Shown: piece after piece, positions 25,684 through 34,262 of the stretch | How the letters are laid out: every line of letters begins with the position of its first letter | Position numbering within the stretch: position 1 is the stretch's first letter | NCBI GenBank assembly: GCA_014376355.1 | Contig: JACMRQ010000135.1 | Location: forward strand, 1 to 37,442 | Direction: 5' to 3' | DNA: 37,442 bases | Source: Arcicella sp. | GTDB taxonomy: Bacteria > Bacteroidota > Bacteroidia > Cytophagales > Spirosomataceae | Notes under the pieces: generated by a model | Database searches by the model: none | Seen by the model: the letters and a program-made list of their open reading frames with translations, nothing else | What the model was told of the DNA's origin: nothing | Made by a program: the position numbers and the translations under genes

Positions 25684-26997
25684 ATGATAACCAAATACTT
25701 AAATCCGATGAAAGTCAAAATGCCTCCTCAGAATTACATATTAATAACAATTATAATACTCGCTGTACTACATGAAAGTGCTTGTCAAAAGCCAAGAGAT
25801 GGACTTAGACAAAAAGAAGATAGATACCAGAACACAAGTATCCCCAATAACTGTGATGACAAAATTTATGCAATTACTGAAATAGGTAATTTAATTGAAA
25901 TTGAAAAAATTGAAAGTAAAGATATAATTATAAAACAATTAGGAAAAGCATTACCATTTAAGTGTAATGCTTTTGTAAAAGGAGTAAACAATAAAATTTA
26001 TGCAGTAAAAGCATATGAACAAGCTCGCACTCCTTTATATGAATACAATCCTAAAAACAAACTAGGAAGTATCAGCAAATGGGTATTGCCATCGAATGAA
26101 GATGGTGGTTGGGTTTCTGGGGCGGTGGACTCCAAGGGAAAATTATACTTCATATCTACTACTATGGAAAATCTTGTGAGAATAGATATTCGGAAAGTAG
26201 AACCAGATATAATATGGACAGAAAATTTGTCGGTGGAAGGTTGGAGAAAAGAAAATTGTAAAAGTGGATGTAATTTTTTCATAAATCAGATGGACGAATT
26301 AGTAGTTAAAGAAAATAGAGGAAATAGAATATGGAATATTTCTATAACAAATCAATTAAAAGTTGTGAAGGCTGACATTGTAAATACCGCAAATGAAGTA
26401 AATCCTACGAATGATATTATGGAATACATTAATTCATCGGGAAAAACAATGACATTTTTATTGGGGCGAAATACTATTTATAATTATTCAACTAAAAAAA
26501 ATGATGTAATTTCAATAATTAAAATTGATACATTGAAATTAGGTTTTTTTACCGAAATCGCAGGATGTAATAACTTTATTAAAAAAGAAGAAAATGTAGT
26601 TGAGCAAGAAAAAGATGAATTAATTACCGCAGCTACGGGTATTAATGAAAGTGTAAGGTTAAAAAACATTATTTTTCGACTGGGAGAATCAGAGTTGCAA
26701 CCAGAATCATTCTCTGAATTAGATAAATTGGTACGACAACTAAAAAAGTATCATCAAATAGAAATTTTATTAGAAGGTCATACTGACATAACAGGAGATT
26801 CAGATGAGAATATTCAGCTATCTTTGGAAAGGGTTAACTCATGCAAGAAATATCTTGTAAATAAGGGTATCGAAGGCCAAAGAATACAGACGAAAGGATA
26901 TGGCAATGAAAGACCATTAAAACGCTCAGGAAATGAAAAAGAACGTGAAATTAATAGACGTGTGGAGTTCAAAATTATAAAAGGAATTGGATCTTGA
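25684..26997 (+). CDS. Exported OmpA-domain protein with novel N-terminal region
   Basis: 437 residues. The N-terminus holds a hydrophobic stretch, NYILITIIILAVLHESAC, that could be a signal peptide with a poor lipobox (ESAC; Glu at -3 is unusual). Starts at 25708 or 25720 would give a signal peptide of more normal length. Residues about 50-310 are beta-rich with repeated short motifs such as KIYAITEIGNLIEI, KLYFISTTMENLVRIDIR and GNRIWNISI, suggesting a propeller-like fold. The C-terminal 115 residues are an OmpA peptidoglycan-binding domain: LLEGHTDITGDSDENIQLSLERV and GYGNERPLKRS with NRRVEFKI. It is likely anchored between outer membrane and cell wall. It is a single plus-strand gene, divergent from ybeY, ending at a long palindromic terminator. 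Confidence 0.85.
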   Translation: MITKYLNPMKVKMPPQNYILITIIILAVLHESACQKPRDGLRQKEDRYQNTSIPNNCDDKIYAITEIGNLIEIEKIESKDIIIKQLGKALPFKCNAFVKGVNNKIYAVKAYEQARTPLYEYNPKNKLGSISKWVLPSNEDGGWVSGAVDSKGKLYFISTTMENLVRIDIRKVEPDIIWTENLSVEGWRKENCKSGCNFFINQMDELVVKENRGNRIWNISITNQLKVVKADIVNTANEVNPTNDIMEYINSSGKTMTFLLGRNTIYNYSTKKNDVISIIKIDTLKLGFFTEIAGCNNFIKKEENVVEQEKDELITAATGINESVRLKNIIFRLGESELQPESFSELDKLVRQLKKYHQIEILLEGHTDITGDSDENIQLSLERVNSCKKYLVNKGIEGQRIQTKGYGNERPLKRSGNEKEREINRRVEFKIIKGIGS

Positions 26998-27009
26998 AAA
27001 TTTATTATC

Positions 27010-27058
27010 AAAAAGCAAAAGGTGTATTAGAAAATATCTAATACACCTTTTGCTTTTT
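27010..27058. terminator. Bidirectional terminator, 22-base perfect stem
   Basis: Arms 27010-27031 and 27037-27058 are perfect reverse complements around a five-base loop, with an A-run on the left and a T-run on the right. It separates the convergent OmpA-domain gene and the DUF4175 gene. Confidence 0.93.
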
Positions 27059-27075
27059 ATTTAAAACCGACAATA

Positions 27076-30000
27076 TTAATTTATTTGTTTAAAATAATTA
27101 TCAACTTGACGTTTGTAATAAGGGTTCAAATTTGGTGGAACAGTTCGAAGTAATTCAGTCTGTTTTTGTTTGTCCTTAACGTATTGTTGAAACTGTGGTG
27201 GAGCTTTTCTTTCATAAGTCTGACGAGCCGTCTCTGCTTTACGTTTTTGGTCTTCTTCCTGTTCTTTCATCGCTTTTTCAGATTCTAATAAACGAGTTAA
27301 TAATTCTTGCTGACGTTTCATTGTTTCGGGATTAATGCGTTTATTGACCAAGTCTGTTTCAGTTTCTTCCATCTTTTTCATCATATCCTTTATTTCATCT
27401 CCTAATTTGCGACCTTTTTCCGTTCCTTTAGAACTATCTAAAAAGCCTTGAAGCATTTTTCTTAACGCAGATTGTTCTCGTGCCATTTTTGCTAATTGCT
27501 CAGAAATACCACCCTGTCCTTTTGAACCTTTCTGCATAGATTTACCCATTTGTTCATTCAATTCTTTCTGAGCTTCTCCCATACTTTTTTGCTTCCCTTT
27601 GTTTTTGCCCTTTCCGCTACCAGAACCAGCCATCATTTGTTGATTTTGTTGCATTTGTTTCAATACATCAGATAATAATAGAGCTAAATTATTCATCGAA
27701 GTCATAGCAAATTGCTGTTTTGAAGTTGTCATGGCTAATTTACGTTCCTTTATCAATTTTACAGCATCGCCCATGTAGTCTTTCATATTATTCATTTCAC
27801 GAGTCACAAAAGTTTCAATCTGTAAAACTCTTTTCGATAAAGCATACAGACTATCTTCAATAACTTTCGCATCATCTTGTAATTTAATTTGGTCTTGCGA
27901 AAGTTTAATAAATCTTGGATCTGATGGATTAATACCTCTAAAGTCTTTCATTAGCCGTTCTTGGTCAAATGAAACGGTGACTAAGTTTTCAAGAATATCT
28001 CTCAAATCATCCATATTTTCTTCATTCTGTTTGGATTCTTGCTGTTGTTTAGCGGCAGCAAGTTTTTGAGCGAGATTACGCATTTTTTTAGCAGCACGTT
28101 TTTGCTTTTCGGAAGCACTTTTATTGTCACCTTTATCCATTTGTTTCTCAGAATCCTTTTGGTCTTCTGAAATATCCTCTTGTTGCTCTTTATCCATATC
28201 CATCTTTTCAGAATTTTTCATCTCCTCGTTCATCTTCTCTGCTTCTTTCAAATCCTTCTTCAAATCATCAAATTCCTTACTTAATTTCTCCTGTTCTTTT
28301 TTATTTGCCTCACTTTCCTTTTGTTTTTCAGTAGAATTATCGGGTTTCTTTTCTGTTTGATTATTTTTCTCAGCTAATTTCTCTTCTTTTTCAGCCTGAT
28401 TTTCAAGTTCTTTAATGGCTTTATCCATTTTTTGGTCAAGTTGTAATTTCTTGAAAAGGTCTTTCATTCGTTCTAATTCTTTTTCAGCATTTTTTTCTTT
28501 ATTTTTAATCCGCTCCATTTGCTCCAACATCTTATTATCTTCTGGATTTTGTTCGAGCATTTTTTTTAATTCCTCGTACATTTTTTGAGCTTCTGGATCC
28601 ATCAATTCATTCATCATCTTTTGCAGAGCATCCATTTTCTGTTGGTTTTCAGGTTTTTGTTCGTTAAAACGTTGCTGTTTCTCGTTAAGATTTTGGTTTT
28701 GTTCTTGCATCTGTTTGATTTCATTCATCAATTCTTCTTTCTTTTTAATAAGTTCTTCAGCTACTTTCTTATCTTGAAAATCAAGCTCTTTTTTATTTTT
28801 CAGACGACTTTCCAAAGCAGCAATTTCCTTACGAAGTTTTTGAGCTTTTTCAAGCGTTTTTTCAATTTGTGCTTCAGCTTTATCAATAGAATTGTCAATT
28901 TCTTTATCAATAGCACGTTTGTCAGGTACAGCATAATTCATTATTTGCGAACGGGTAGATTTTGCTCCATTCACACCATCATTATCCCAAACTTGAACAA
29001 AATACTCGATTTTGTCGGCAGGACTTAACTTTAAACTATCTAAATTCCATTGTTTATAAAAACTTTGGATAGTTTGAGATACATTTATAGGTATGTTGAT
29101 GCTTGCATAATTTTGAGTCGAGGGCTTCCCTTCACGTAAAACTTTATAAAAAATAGCTAATTTACTGATACCATAATCATCAGCAATATTGCCACCTAAA
29201 ACCATGAAATTATAAAGTGTTGAATCTTTATATTGCTCTAAGCTTAGTTGAGGATGTTTATCAGGCACAACGTTTAAGAAGAAACTTATTCCATCAGAAT
29301 TTGAAGCGTATTGATTTTTCAAAAATACTTTATACGTACCAGAAGTTTTAACAATGCGAGAAAGGTCAAATCCTCCCCCTAACAATTTTTTGTAAGCATG
29401 ATAACGTTTTCCATCACCATCAAAAACCATGACAATTGAATCAGTATCTGATACATTAAAATCCCAGTCAATGGATGTACCTTCTGGAACGGTCAAATTA
29501 CCCACATTTTTCAAAGATTCATTTGGTTTATGTAGATAGTTGGGATAGTTCAAATTAACATCAAAAAATGCCAAACTTGGTCGATTAATGATTTCAATAT
29601 CATATTCTGCCGATTTGAATCCTGCCGCCTCAAATTTGAAATCAAAATCTTGTTGAACCTTTGAAAATGTGTAAGTATAATGACGTTTATCAACCGTCTC
29701 CATTTTCAGTTTACGGTCGTTATGTATCAGATAAACTGATTCAGGAATCGTATTCCCTTGAAGCGTTAAATTTATCGTAAAGTCTTCATTCTTAAACGCT
29801 TGCATTTTTTTATTCTCTAATACAAACGTAAATGGAGCTTCTTCTTGGTATTCATTTTTGAAGTTAACAATACGTTCGGTACTTTTTGAAAAGAATGCAG
29901 GATATAACATCAAAATCAATATAATTGCTCCCGCAGGTAAAGCCGCAAATTTCAGATATTTACGATTTTCATTTATTTTAATTGCATCAGCAAACTTTAA

Positions 30001-30423
30001 GAATCCCAATTGTTTTGACTTTTGATTGATGGAAGCCAAAAGCAATTCATTTTGTTCACGGTCGAGCGTACGATTTAATTGCAGGGTATTTACCAATTTA
30101 TCTCCTACTTCTGGAAAATACTTCCCAATTTGATCGGCAGCTTGTTCATCGGAAAGCGGTTTTTTTTCTCCGTACAAAAACATCAAAGGCTTAATTACCC
30201 AAAAAATGATGGATACAATGAAAGCAGCCAAGAACGAAAAGAATAAAATCGTCCTAAAAATCGTCCCCAAATGCCCAAAGTATTCGAGGGTATTAAAAAC
30301 CAAAAAGGCGGACAAGATAACTGCCGCCGTAAAAATAGAGCCTTTTATAAGCCTATTGAGATAATATTTACGTTTATATTCCTCAATACGCATCAGAAGC
30401 GTAGCAATGGGTGAAGTTGTCAT
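27076..30423 (-). CDS. DUF4175-type membrane protein with long coiled coil
   Basis: A very large 1115-residue protein. Two membrane helices near the N-terminus (about 29-48 and 57-80) precede a short cytosolic-type linker, and a third hydrophobic stretch lies near 153-172 (LPAGAIILILMLYPAFF). A beta-rich region with Ig-like strands follows (about 195-500). Residues about 515-830 are an extremely charged Lys/Glu/Gln coiled coil (EELIKKKEELMNEIKQMQEQ and similar). The segment after it is rich in Met/Gln/Gly/Lys. I recognise the layout as the DUF4175 family of Bacteroidota; the function is unknown to me. It is the last gene of the cluster after exonuclease III, 62 bases apart. The acidic-basic composition makes the frame on the opposite strand long by chance. 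Confidence 0.85.
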   Translation of the reverse strand: MTTSPIATLLMRIEEYKRKYYLNRLIKGSIFTAAVILSAFLVFNTLEYFGHLGTIFRTILFFSFLAAFIVSIIFWVIKPLMFLYGEKKPLSDEQAADQIGKYFPEVGDKLVNTLQLNRTLDREQNELLLASINQKSKQLGFLKFADAIKINENRKYLKFAALPAGAIILILMLYPAFFSKSTERIVNFKNEYQEEAPFTFVLENKKMQAFKNEDFTINLTLQGNTIPESVYLIHNDRKLKMETVDKRHYTYTFSKVQQDFDFKFEAAGFKSAEYDIEIINRPSLAFFDVNLNYPNYLHKPNESLKNVGNLTVPEGTSIDWDFNVSDTDSIVMVFDGDGKRYHAYKKLLGGGFDLSRIVKTSGTYKVFLKNQYASNSDGISFFLNVVPDKHPQLSLEQYKDSTLYNFMVLGGNIADDYGISKLAIFYKVLREGKPSTQNYASINIPINVSQTIQSFYKQWNLDSLKLSPADKIEYFVQVWDNDGVNGAKSTRSQIMNYAVPDKRAIDKEIDNSIDKAEAQIEKTLEKAQKLRKEIAALESRLKNKKELDFQDKKVAEELIKKKEELMNEIKQMQEQNQNLNEKQQRFNEQKPENQQKMDALQKMMNELMDPEAQKMYEELKKMLEQNPEDNKMLEQMERIKNKEKNAEKELERMKDLFKKLQLDQKMDKAIKELENQAEKEEKLAEKNNQTEKKPDNSTEKQKESEANKKEQEKLSKEFDDLKKDLKEAEKMNEEMKNSEKMDMDKEQQEDISEDQKDSEKQMDKGDNKSASEKQKRAAKKMRNLAQKLAAAKQQQESKQNEENMDDLRDILENLVTVSFDQERLMKDFRGINPSDPRFIKLSQDQIKLQDDAKVIEDSLYALSKRVLQIETFVTREMNNMKDYMGDAVKLIKERKLAMTTSKQQFAMTSMNNLALLLSDVLKQMQQNQQMMAGSGSGKGKNKGKQKSMGEAQKELNEQMGKSMQKGSKGQGGISEQLAKMAREQSALRKMLQGFLDSSKGTEKGRKLGDEIKDMMKKMEETETDLVNKRINPETMKRQQELLTRLLESEKAMKEQEEDQKRKAETARQTYERKAPPQFQQYVKDKQKQTELLRTVPPNLNPYYKRQVDNYFKQIN

Positions 30424-30485
30424 AGTAATAAAATTTCTTTAGAATATATATTGCAAATTCAATTTCAATTTCAAAACGTTTAAAA

Positions 30486-31247
30486 TTAATTAATCTCCAG
30501 TAAAACAGGACAATGGTCAGAATGTTTAGCCTCTGAGAGGATTGCAGAACCCACCAAACGCTCACGCATGGGCTCTGTGGCACAATGATAATCGATACGC
30601 CAACCTAAGTTTTTCATTCTTGCTCCTGCTCGATAGCTCCACCACGTATAATGATGAGGTTCGGAATTAAAATGCCTAAAGGTATCAATAAAACCATCTT
30701 CTAAAAATCCTCCCACCCATGCTCTTTCGTCGGGTAAGAATCCTGAACTATTAGCATTTGATTTTGGATTATGAATATCAATAGGATGATGACAAATATT
30801 ATAATCTCCCGAAATAATCAAATTGGGTACTGTCTTTTTCAAATCGCCGATATATTCGTGAAAATCCGTAAGCCACTTCATCTTAAATCCTTGACGCTCC
30901 TCCCCGCTCGAACCGGAAGGCATATATACAGACATTAACGAAAAATCTTCAAAATCAGTACGTAAAACTCTTCCCTCACGGTCATAAATTTCAATTCCGC
31001 AACCATGAACGATTTTCGAAGGCTTTACTTTTGTAAAGATGGCAACGCCCGAATAACCTTTCTTTTCGGCAGCATACCAGTGAATTTCGTAACCTAATTC
31101 TTCAAAAATGGCTTTGTCGATTTGGTGTGCTTCAGCCTTAACCTCTTGCAAACAAATCATATCGGCATCAGTTGTCTTTACCCAATCAACAAAACCTTTT
31201 GAAATTGCGGAACGAATACCATTGACGTTATAAGTTATAATTTTCAT
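30486..31247 (-). CDS. xth: Exodeoxyribonuclease III
   Basis: A 253-residue AP endonuclease/3'-5' exonuclease of the exonuclease-endonuclease-phosphatase fold, acting in base excision repair. MKIITYNVNGIRSA has the catalytic Asn7; ICLQEVK contains metal-binding Glu35; LIISGDYNICHHPID carries the Asp/Asn catalytic pair; and the C-terminal SDHCPVLLEIN holds the Asp-His end motif. WRIDYHCATEPM is also typical. Length is standard (about 255). It starts 20 bases after the unknown 113-residue gene and precedes the DUF4175 gene, probably in one transcript. Confidence 0.96.
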   Translation of the reverse strand: MKIITYNVNGIRSAISKGFVDWVKTTDADMICLQEVKAEAHQIDKAIFEELGYEIHWYAAEKKGYSGVAIFTKVKPSKIVHGCGIEIYDREGRVLRTDFEDFSLMSVYMPSGSSGEERQGFKMKWLTDFHEYIGDLKKTVPNLIISGDYNICHHPIDIHNPKSNANSSGFLPDERAWVGGFLEDGFIDTFRHFNSEPHHYTWWSYRAGARMKNLGWRIDYHCATEPMRERLVGSAILSEAKHSDHCPVLLEIN

Positions 31248-31267
31248 GCAGTTAATTTTAAAAATGG

Positions 31268-31609
31268 TTATATAAATACTTCCTTCTCAAAATACTCAAT
31301 CACATGAGCCTTCATCAATTTTTCTTGTTCAATAATGTTCACAAAAGGCAAAGGCTGAATTAATTTCCAATGTGGCCAACCATCTTGATCAGTACCCTCA
31401 AGTTCATAAATTCCACTAAAACTTAAAGCTTTGCAAATGGCAATATGCATCAAATCTTGCTTTTGTTCTTTCGTGAAAAACTGGTGCCCTTTACCCAACT
31501 CTTGTACGCCCATAAGGAACAATACTGAATCTAAATCGGCAGGGCGTTTGCCCATAGCCTCTTCTAATTTATCTAACAACGCTTCCCATTCTTGGGTTAA
31601 ATTTTCCAT
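31268..31609 (-). CDS. Unknown conserved-looking cytosolic protein
   Basis: A 113-residue, acidic, soluble protein starting MENLTQEWEALLDKLEEAMG and ending in HVIEYFEKEVFI. It reads as mostly helical, with the motif LFLMGVQELGKGHQFFTKEQ in the middle and DGWPHWKLIQPLPF later. I do not recognise a named family. It starts one base after the stop of the AhpD-like gene and ends 20 bases before exonuclease III, so the three are very likely cotranscribed. Partner of the AhpD-like protein is a guess from spacing alone. Confidence 0.8.
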   Translation of the reverse strand: MENLTQEWEALLDKLEEAMGKRPADLDSVLFLMGVQELGKGHQFFTKEQKQDLMHIAICKALSFSGIYELEGTDQDGWPHWKLIQPLPFVNIIEQEKLMKAHVIEYFEKEVFI

Positions 31610-31610
31610 T

Positions 31611-31954
31611 TTATGCTTTAATTAATTCCTCCCAAAATTCAGTTGCACGACGAAGATGAGGAACAACAATCGTTCTACCAATAAGTGTTGCGACCGAAAA
31701 TATTTCTTGAATTTCTTCTGATTTTACCCCTAATTCATGACATTTTCCAAGGTGATATTTTACACAATCATCACACCGTAAAACCATCGAACAGGCTAAT
31801 CCCATCATCTCTCCTTCGTCTTCTCAGACAAAGCTCCGTCAGCGTAAATATTAGTATCAAGATTAAAATTTTTTTTGATAATATTATTGTCAGAAGCCAT
31901 GATTTTTTCATTCATTGTGCTTCGATAATCATTAAATTCTGTAACTAAACTCAT
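31611..31954 (-). pseudogene. AhpD-like carboxymuconolactone decarboxylase protein, frameshifted
   Basis: The complement of 31954 starts MSLVTEFNDYRSTMNEKIM and runs 49 residues to ...ALSEKTKER, then TGA at 31805-31807. The rest of the domain, MMGLACSMVLRCDDCVKYHL... with the redox CxxC (CDDC) and C-terminal VVPHLRRATEFWEELIKA, continues from 31808 in another frame. Removing two bases (one AG of GAGAG, around 31809-31813) would join both halves into a continuous 113-residue protein ...KTKEMMGLACSM, as in intact relatives. Stop and start overlap as ATGA, and AAGGAG sits just before the second ATG, so reinitiation could still make the C-terminal half. It may be a real lesion, a coupled split gene or a sequencing error. 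Confidence 0.82.
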
Positions 31955-32051
31955 CCGTTTAGCATGTTGATTTTTAAGAAAAAATTAGTAGTAATGATGC
32001 CTCACTTATTGTTAAATTAAAACAGAAAAGGCCGTTTATACTTCAACAAAA

Positions 32052-32080
32052 CAAAGTTAATCAATATCACGGACTACCAA
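32052..32080 (-). promoter_or_regulatory. Promoter of the AhpD-like/xth/DUF4175 cluster
   Basis: Minus-strand TAACTTTG (complement of 32052-32059) with a TTG (complement of 32078-32080) 18 bases upstream, within the 17-23 base spacing known for Bacteroidota promoters. It lies about 98 bases before the AhpD-like start. This is the only candidate in the window with both boxes well placed. Confidence 0.6.
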
Positions 32081-32136
32081 TATTTTCAAAAGATTTTGTA
32101 CATTTAAATCTTCAAATTTAAACCATTATTTTCAAG

Positions 32137-32817
32137 ATGTTCCAATCCTTTATTGATCTCATTTTTCCACGAATTTGTGCTGGCTGCCAACAACCGCTTC
32201 AACTCAACGAACTGCAAATTTGTATTGACTGCCGATTCGAATTACCCTTTACAAACTCACATCTTCAAGCCGATGAAAAACTCAACAATAGATTCATCGG
32301 GAAGGTAACCTTAACTCATGCTCTATCCTATTTAAAGTTCGTAAAAGGCGGGAAAGTTCAAAGTATCATGCACGAATTGAAATATAAAGGCAATCAGGAA
32401 GTTGGTGAGATGTTAGGAAGAATGTATGGTTATGATTTGAAGGAAAATGGGTTCTGTAATGAATTTGACTTAATTTTACCAGTTCCTTTACACACAAACC
32501 GATTAATCAATCGAGGATACAATCAATCTGATTCTCTTGCAAAAGGGCTTTCAGAGAGTTTAAATTTAGAATGGAGAAATGATGTGCTGAAAAGAGGAAG
32601 TGAGACAACATCTCAAATCAATAAATCTAGGTTAGAACGTTATGAAAACATGAAGAATGTCTTTTTTGTGGATAAACCCGAAGGACTTTCAGAAAAGAGA
32701 ATTGTAATTGTAGATGACACGCTAACTACAGGTGCAACACTCGAATCATGTGTGGTGGCACTTAATAATGTAGGAGTAAAAAATGTTTCAATCATAGCTA
32801 TTGCCGCAACTTATTGA
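32137..32817 (+). CDS. ComF-family phosphoribosyltransferase-like protein
   Basis: A 226-residue cytosolic protein. A four-Cys zinc finger is at the N-terminus: CAGC (14-17) and CIDC (29-32). The type I phosphoribosyltransferase fold follows, with LILPVPLHTNRLINRGYNQSD near 115 and the PRPP-binding loop IVIVDDTLTTGATLESC near 188-204. ComF is needed for DNA uptake in some competent bacteria, but homologues are widespread and the molecular reaction is unsettled. An exact DnaA-box sequence inside the gene (32667-32675) is probably chance. It is a single plus-strand gene facing gldJ across a strong terminator. Confidence 0.93.
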   Translation: MFQSFIDLIFPRICAGCQQPLQLNELQICIDCRFELPFTNSHLQADEKLNNRFIGKVTLTHALSYLKFVKGGKVQSIMHELKYKGNQEVGEMLGRMYGYDLKENGFCNEFDLILPVPLHTNRLINRGYNQSDSLAKGLSESLNLEWRNDVLKRGSETTSQINKSRLERYENMKNVFFVDKPEGLSEKRIVIVDDTLTTGATLESCVVALNNVGVKNVSIIAIAATY

Positions 32818-32820
32818 CAC

Positions 32821-32860
32821 AAAAAAAGAGCCATTAAAATTAATTTTAACGGCTCTTTTT
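32821..32860. terminator. Bidirectional terminator between comF-type gene and gldJ
   Basis: AAAAAGAGCC at 32823-32832 pairs with GGCTCTTTTT at 32851-32860, and the inside TTAAAATTAATTTTAA is itself a palindrome; a single A-C mismatch interrupts the stem. Confidence 0.92.
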
Positions 32861-32871
32861 AATGAAAGATT

Positions 32872-34119
32872 TTATTTATTAGTACCAGCTCTAATCATTG
32901 CACAACGAAAACCGATGGTTGAAGTTGCTGAATCTTGATCAATGAAACGACGTGTTCCTGGAGCTAACCAATAGGCAACATCTGCCCATGAACCACCTTT
33001 ATAAACACGAGATTTATTATCAACTAAAGAGTTATTGTTTTTCTTATCATAACTCTTTTCCTTGTCCAAATAATCACTTCTACGGATTGGATTTAAATCA
33101 TTGAAATCTTCGTAAGATAATGGACGATACAAGTCATAAACCCATTCGTTTACGTTACCGGCCATTTGGTATAAACCAAAATCATTCGGAGGATAAGTAT
33201 AGGTTTCAGTAGTAATAATTGCACCATCATTTGACTTACCTGCAATACCTGCATAATCACCACGTCCACGTTTGAAATTGGCTAACATTGTTCCTTTTTT
33301 CTTACCACGAGAAGCTCGCATATTTGGTCCATCCCAAGGATAAATTCTTTGATTAGTCTGATTTTCATCTTCATATTGCGTGCCAATCATTGCTTTGGCT
33401 GCATATTCCCATTCCGCTTCTGTTGGAAGACGATAAGCGGGAAGAACCTTTCCAGATTCAATCTGTAAACGCTGACCAGCAGTCGAGACTGAAGCAACTT
33501 TATTAGATTCAGCACCTCTTTTGGCTTTGGTTGTCTTTGCACCTTTTTTGCTTCCTTTTTGGCTTTTCATGGCAATATCATTATTGACTGCCGCAGTACG
33601 CCAGTTACAATAATCTGATGCTTGAGTCCATGAAACACCCACCACTGGGTACATTCGGAAACCAGGATAACGCAAATATTGCTCAACGTAAGAATCGTTA
33701 AAAGCTAATTCATTTTTCCAAACTAACGTATCGGGAAGGGCTGATTCATAAAATTCTTGTGATGAATCCTTCTGAATTGCGTTCAAATATTCAAGGTAAT
33801 GGACATTACCAATTTCAGCTTCGTCCATGTAAAAGGACTGTACAGATACGGTTCTTTCCAAGTTATCTCTTGAATTCATAACGTCTTCCTCTAAAGCACC
33901 CATCGTAAAACGACCGCCTTCAATGAAAACTAAATTTGGACCAGTTGGTTGCCCTTTAAAAGACTTATCAACTTGAAAACCACCTTTTTTGTTGTAAGCA
34001 ATACCAGTAGCTGTACTGTTTTTGCTCATTTTTACGCTACTTGACTTTTTCGATTTACATGAACTTACTAAGGCAAGCCCAGCCAAAAGAATAGCCATTG
34101 ATTTGAGGGACAACTTCAT
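32872..34119 (-). CDS. gldJ: Gliding motility lipoprotein GldJ (FGE-sulfatase fold)
   Basis: A 415-residue lipoprotein: MKLSLKSMAILLAGLALVSSC ends in a lipobox at Cys21. From about residue 60 it is an FGE/SUMF1-type domain: GPNLVFIEGGRFTMGALEED, VSVQSFYMDEAEIGNVHYLE, YPVVGVSWTQASDYCNWR, YRLPTEAEWEYAAK, QMAGNVNEWVYDLYRP and YKGGSWADVAYWLAPGTRR. The wording of the N-terminal part (ATGIAYNKKGGFQVDKSF) and the ALPDTLVWKNEL segment match GldJ, a component needed for gliding and for stability of the GldK part of type IX secretion. It is shorter than Flavobacterium johnsoniae GldJ (561 residues) and has a Lys/Gly-rich insert at about 190-225. Catalytic function as a sulfatase activator is not expected. 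Confidence 0.88.
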   Translation of the reverse strand: MKLSLKSMAILLAGLALVSSCKSKKSSSVKMSKNSTATGIAYNKKGGFQVDKSFKGQPTGPNLVFIEGGRFTMGALEEDVMNSRDNLERTVSVQSFYMDEAEIGNVHYLEYLNAIQKDSSQEFYESALPDTLVWKNELAFNDSYVEQYLRYPGFRMYPVVGVSWTQASDYCNWRTAAVNNDIAMKSQKGSKKGAKTTKAKRGAESNKVASVSTAGQRLQIESGKVLPAYRLPTEAEWEYAAKAMIGTQYEDENQTNQRIYPWDGPNMRASRGKKKGTMLANFKRGRGDYAGIAGKSNDGAIITTETYTYPPNDFGLYQMAGNVNEWVYDLYRPLSYEDFNDLNPIRRSDYLDKEKSYDKKNNNSLVDNKSRVYKGGSWADVAYWLAPGTRRFIDQDSATSTIGFRCAMIRAGTNK

Positions 34120-34262
34120 CTGTCGAATAATTTGATTGTCGTGATATGAAAAATTTTAAATTCTAATTCAAAATGGTAAAATACTGTAAAAAGGTATGCA
34201 ATTTACATCAATAAGTGTAAAATCTGGTGGAATGTCTAAGAAGTTTGATAATGTATAACTAT

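Noticed and set aside
28585-29028. A 147-residue plus-strand open frame opposite the DUF4175 coiled coil
   Set aside because: It is the antisense shadow of Lys/Glu/Gln codons, giving Phe/Leu/Ile-rich sequence; no independent signal.
31868-31876. A run of A residues (T on the plus strand) in the AhpD-like gene, considered as the frameshift site
   Set aside because: The reading frame on both sides of the run gives family-like residues (NIIKKNFNLDTNIY), so the break lies later at the GAGAG repeat.
32667-32675. Exact DnaA box in the ComF-type gene
   Set aside because: An isolated box within coding sequence; one or two exact matches in 37 kb are expected by chance at this base composition.
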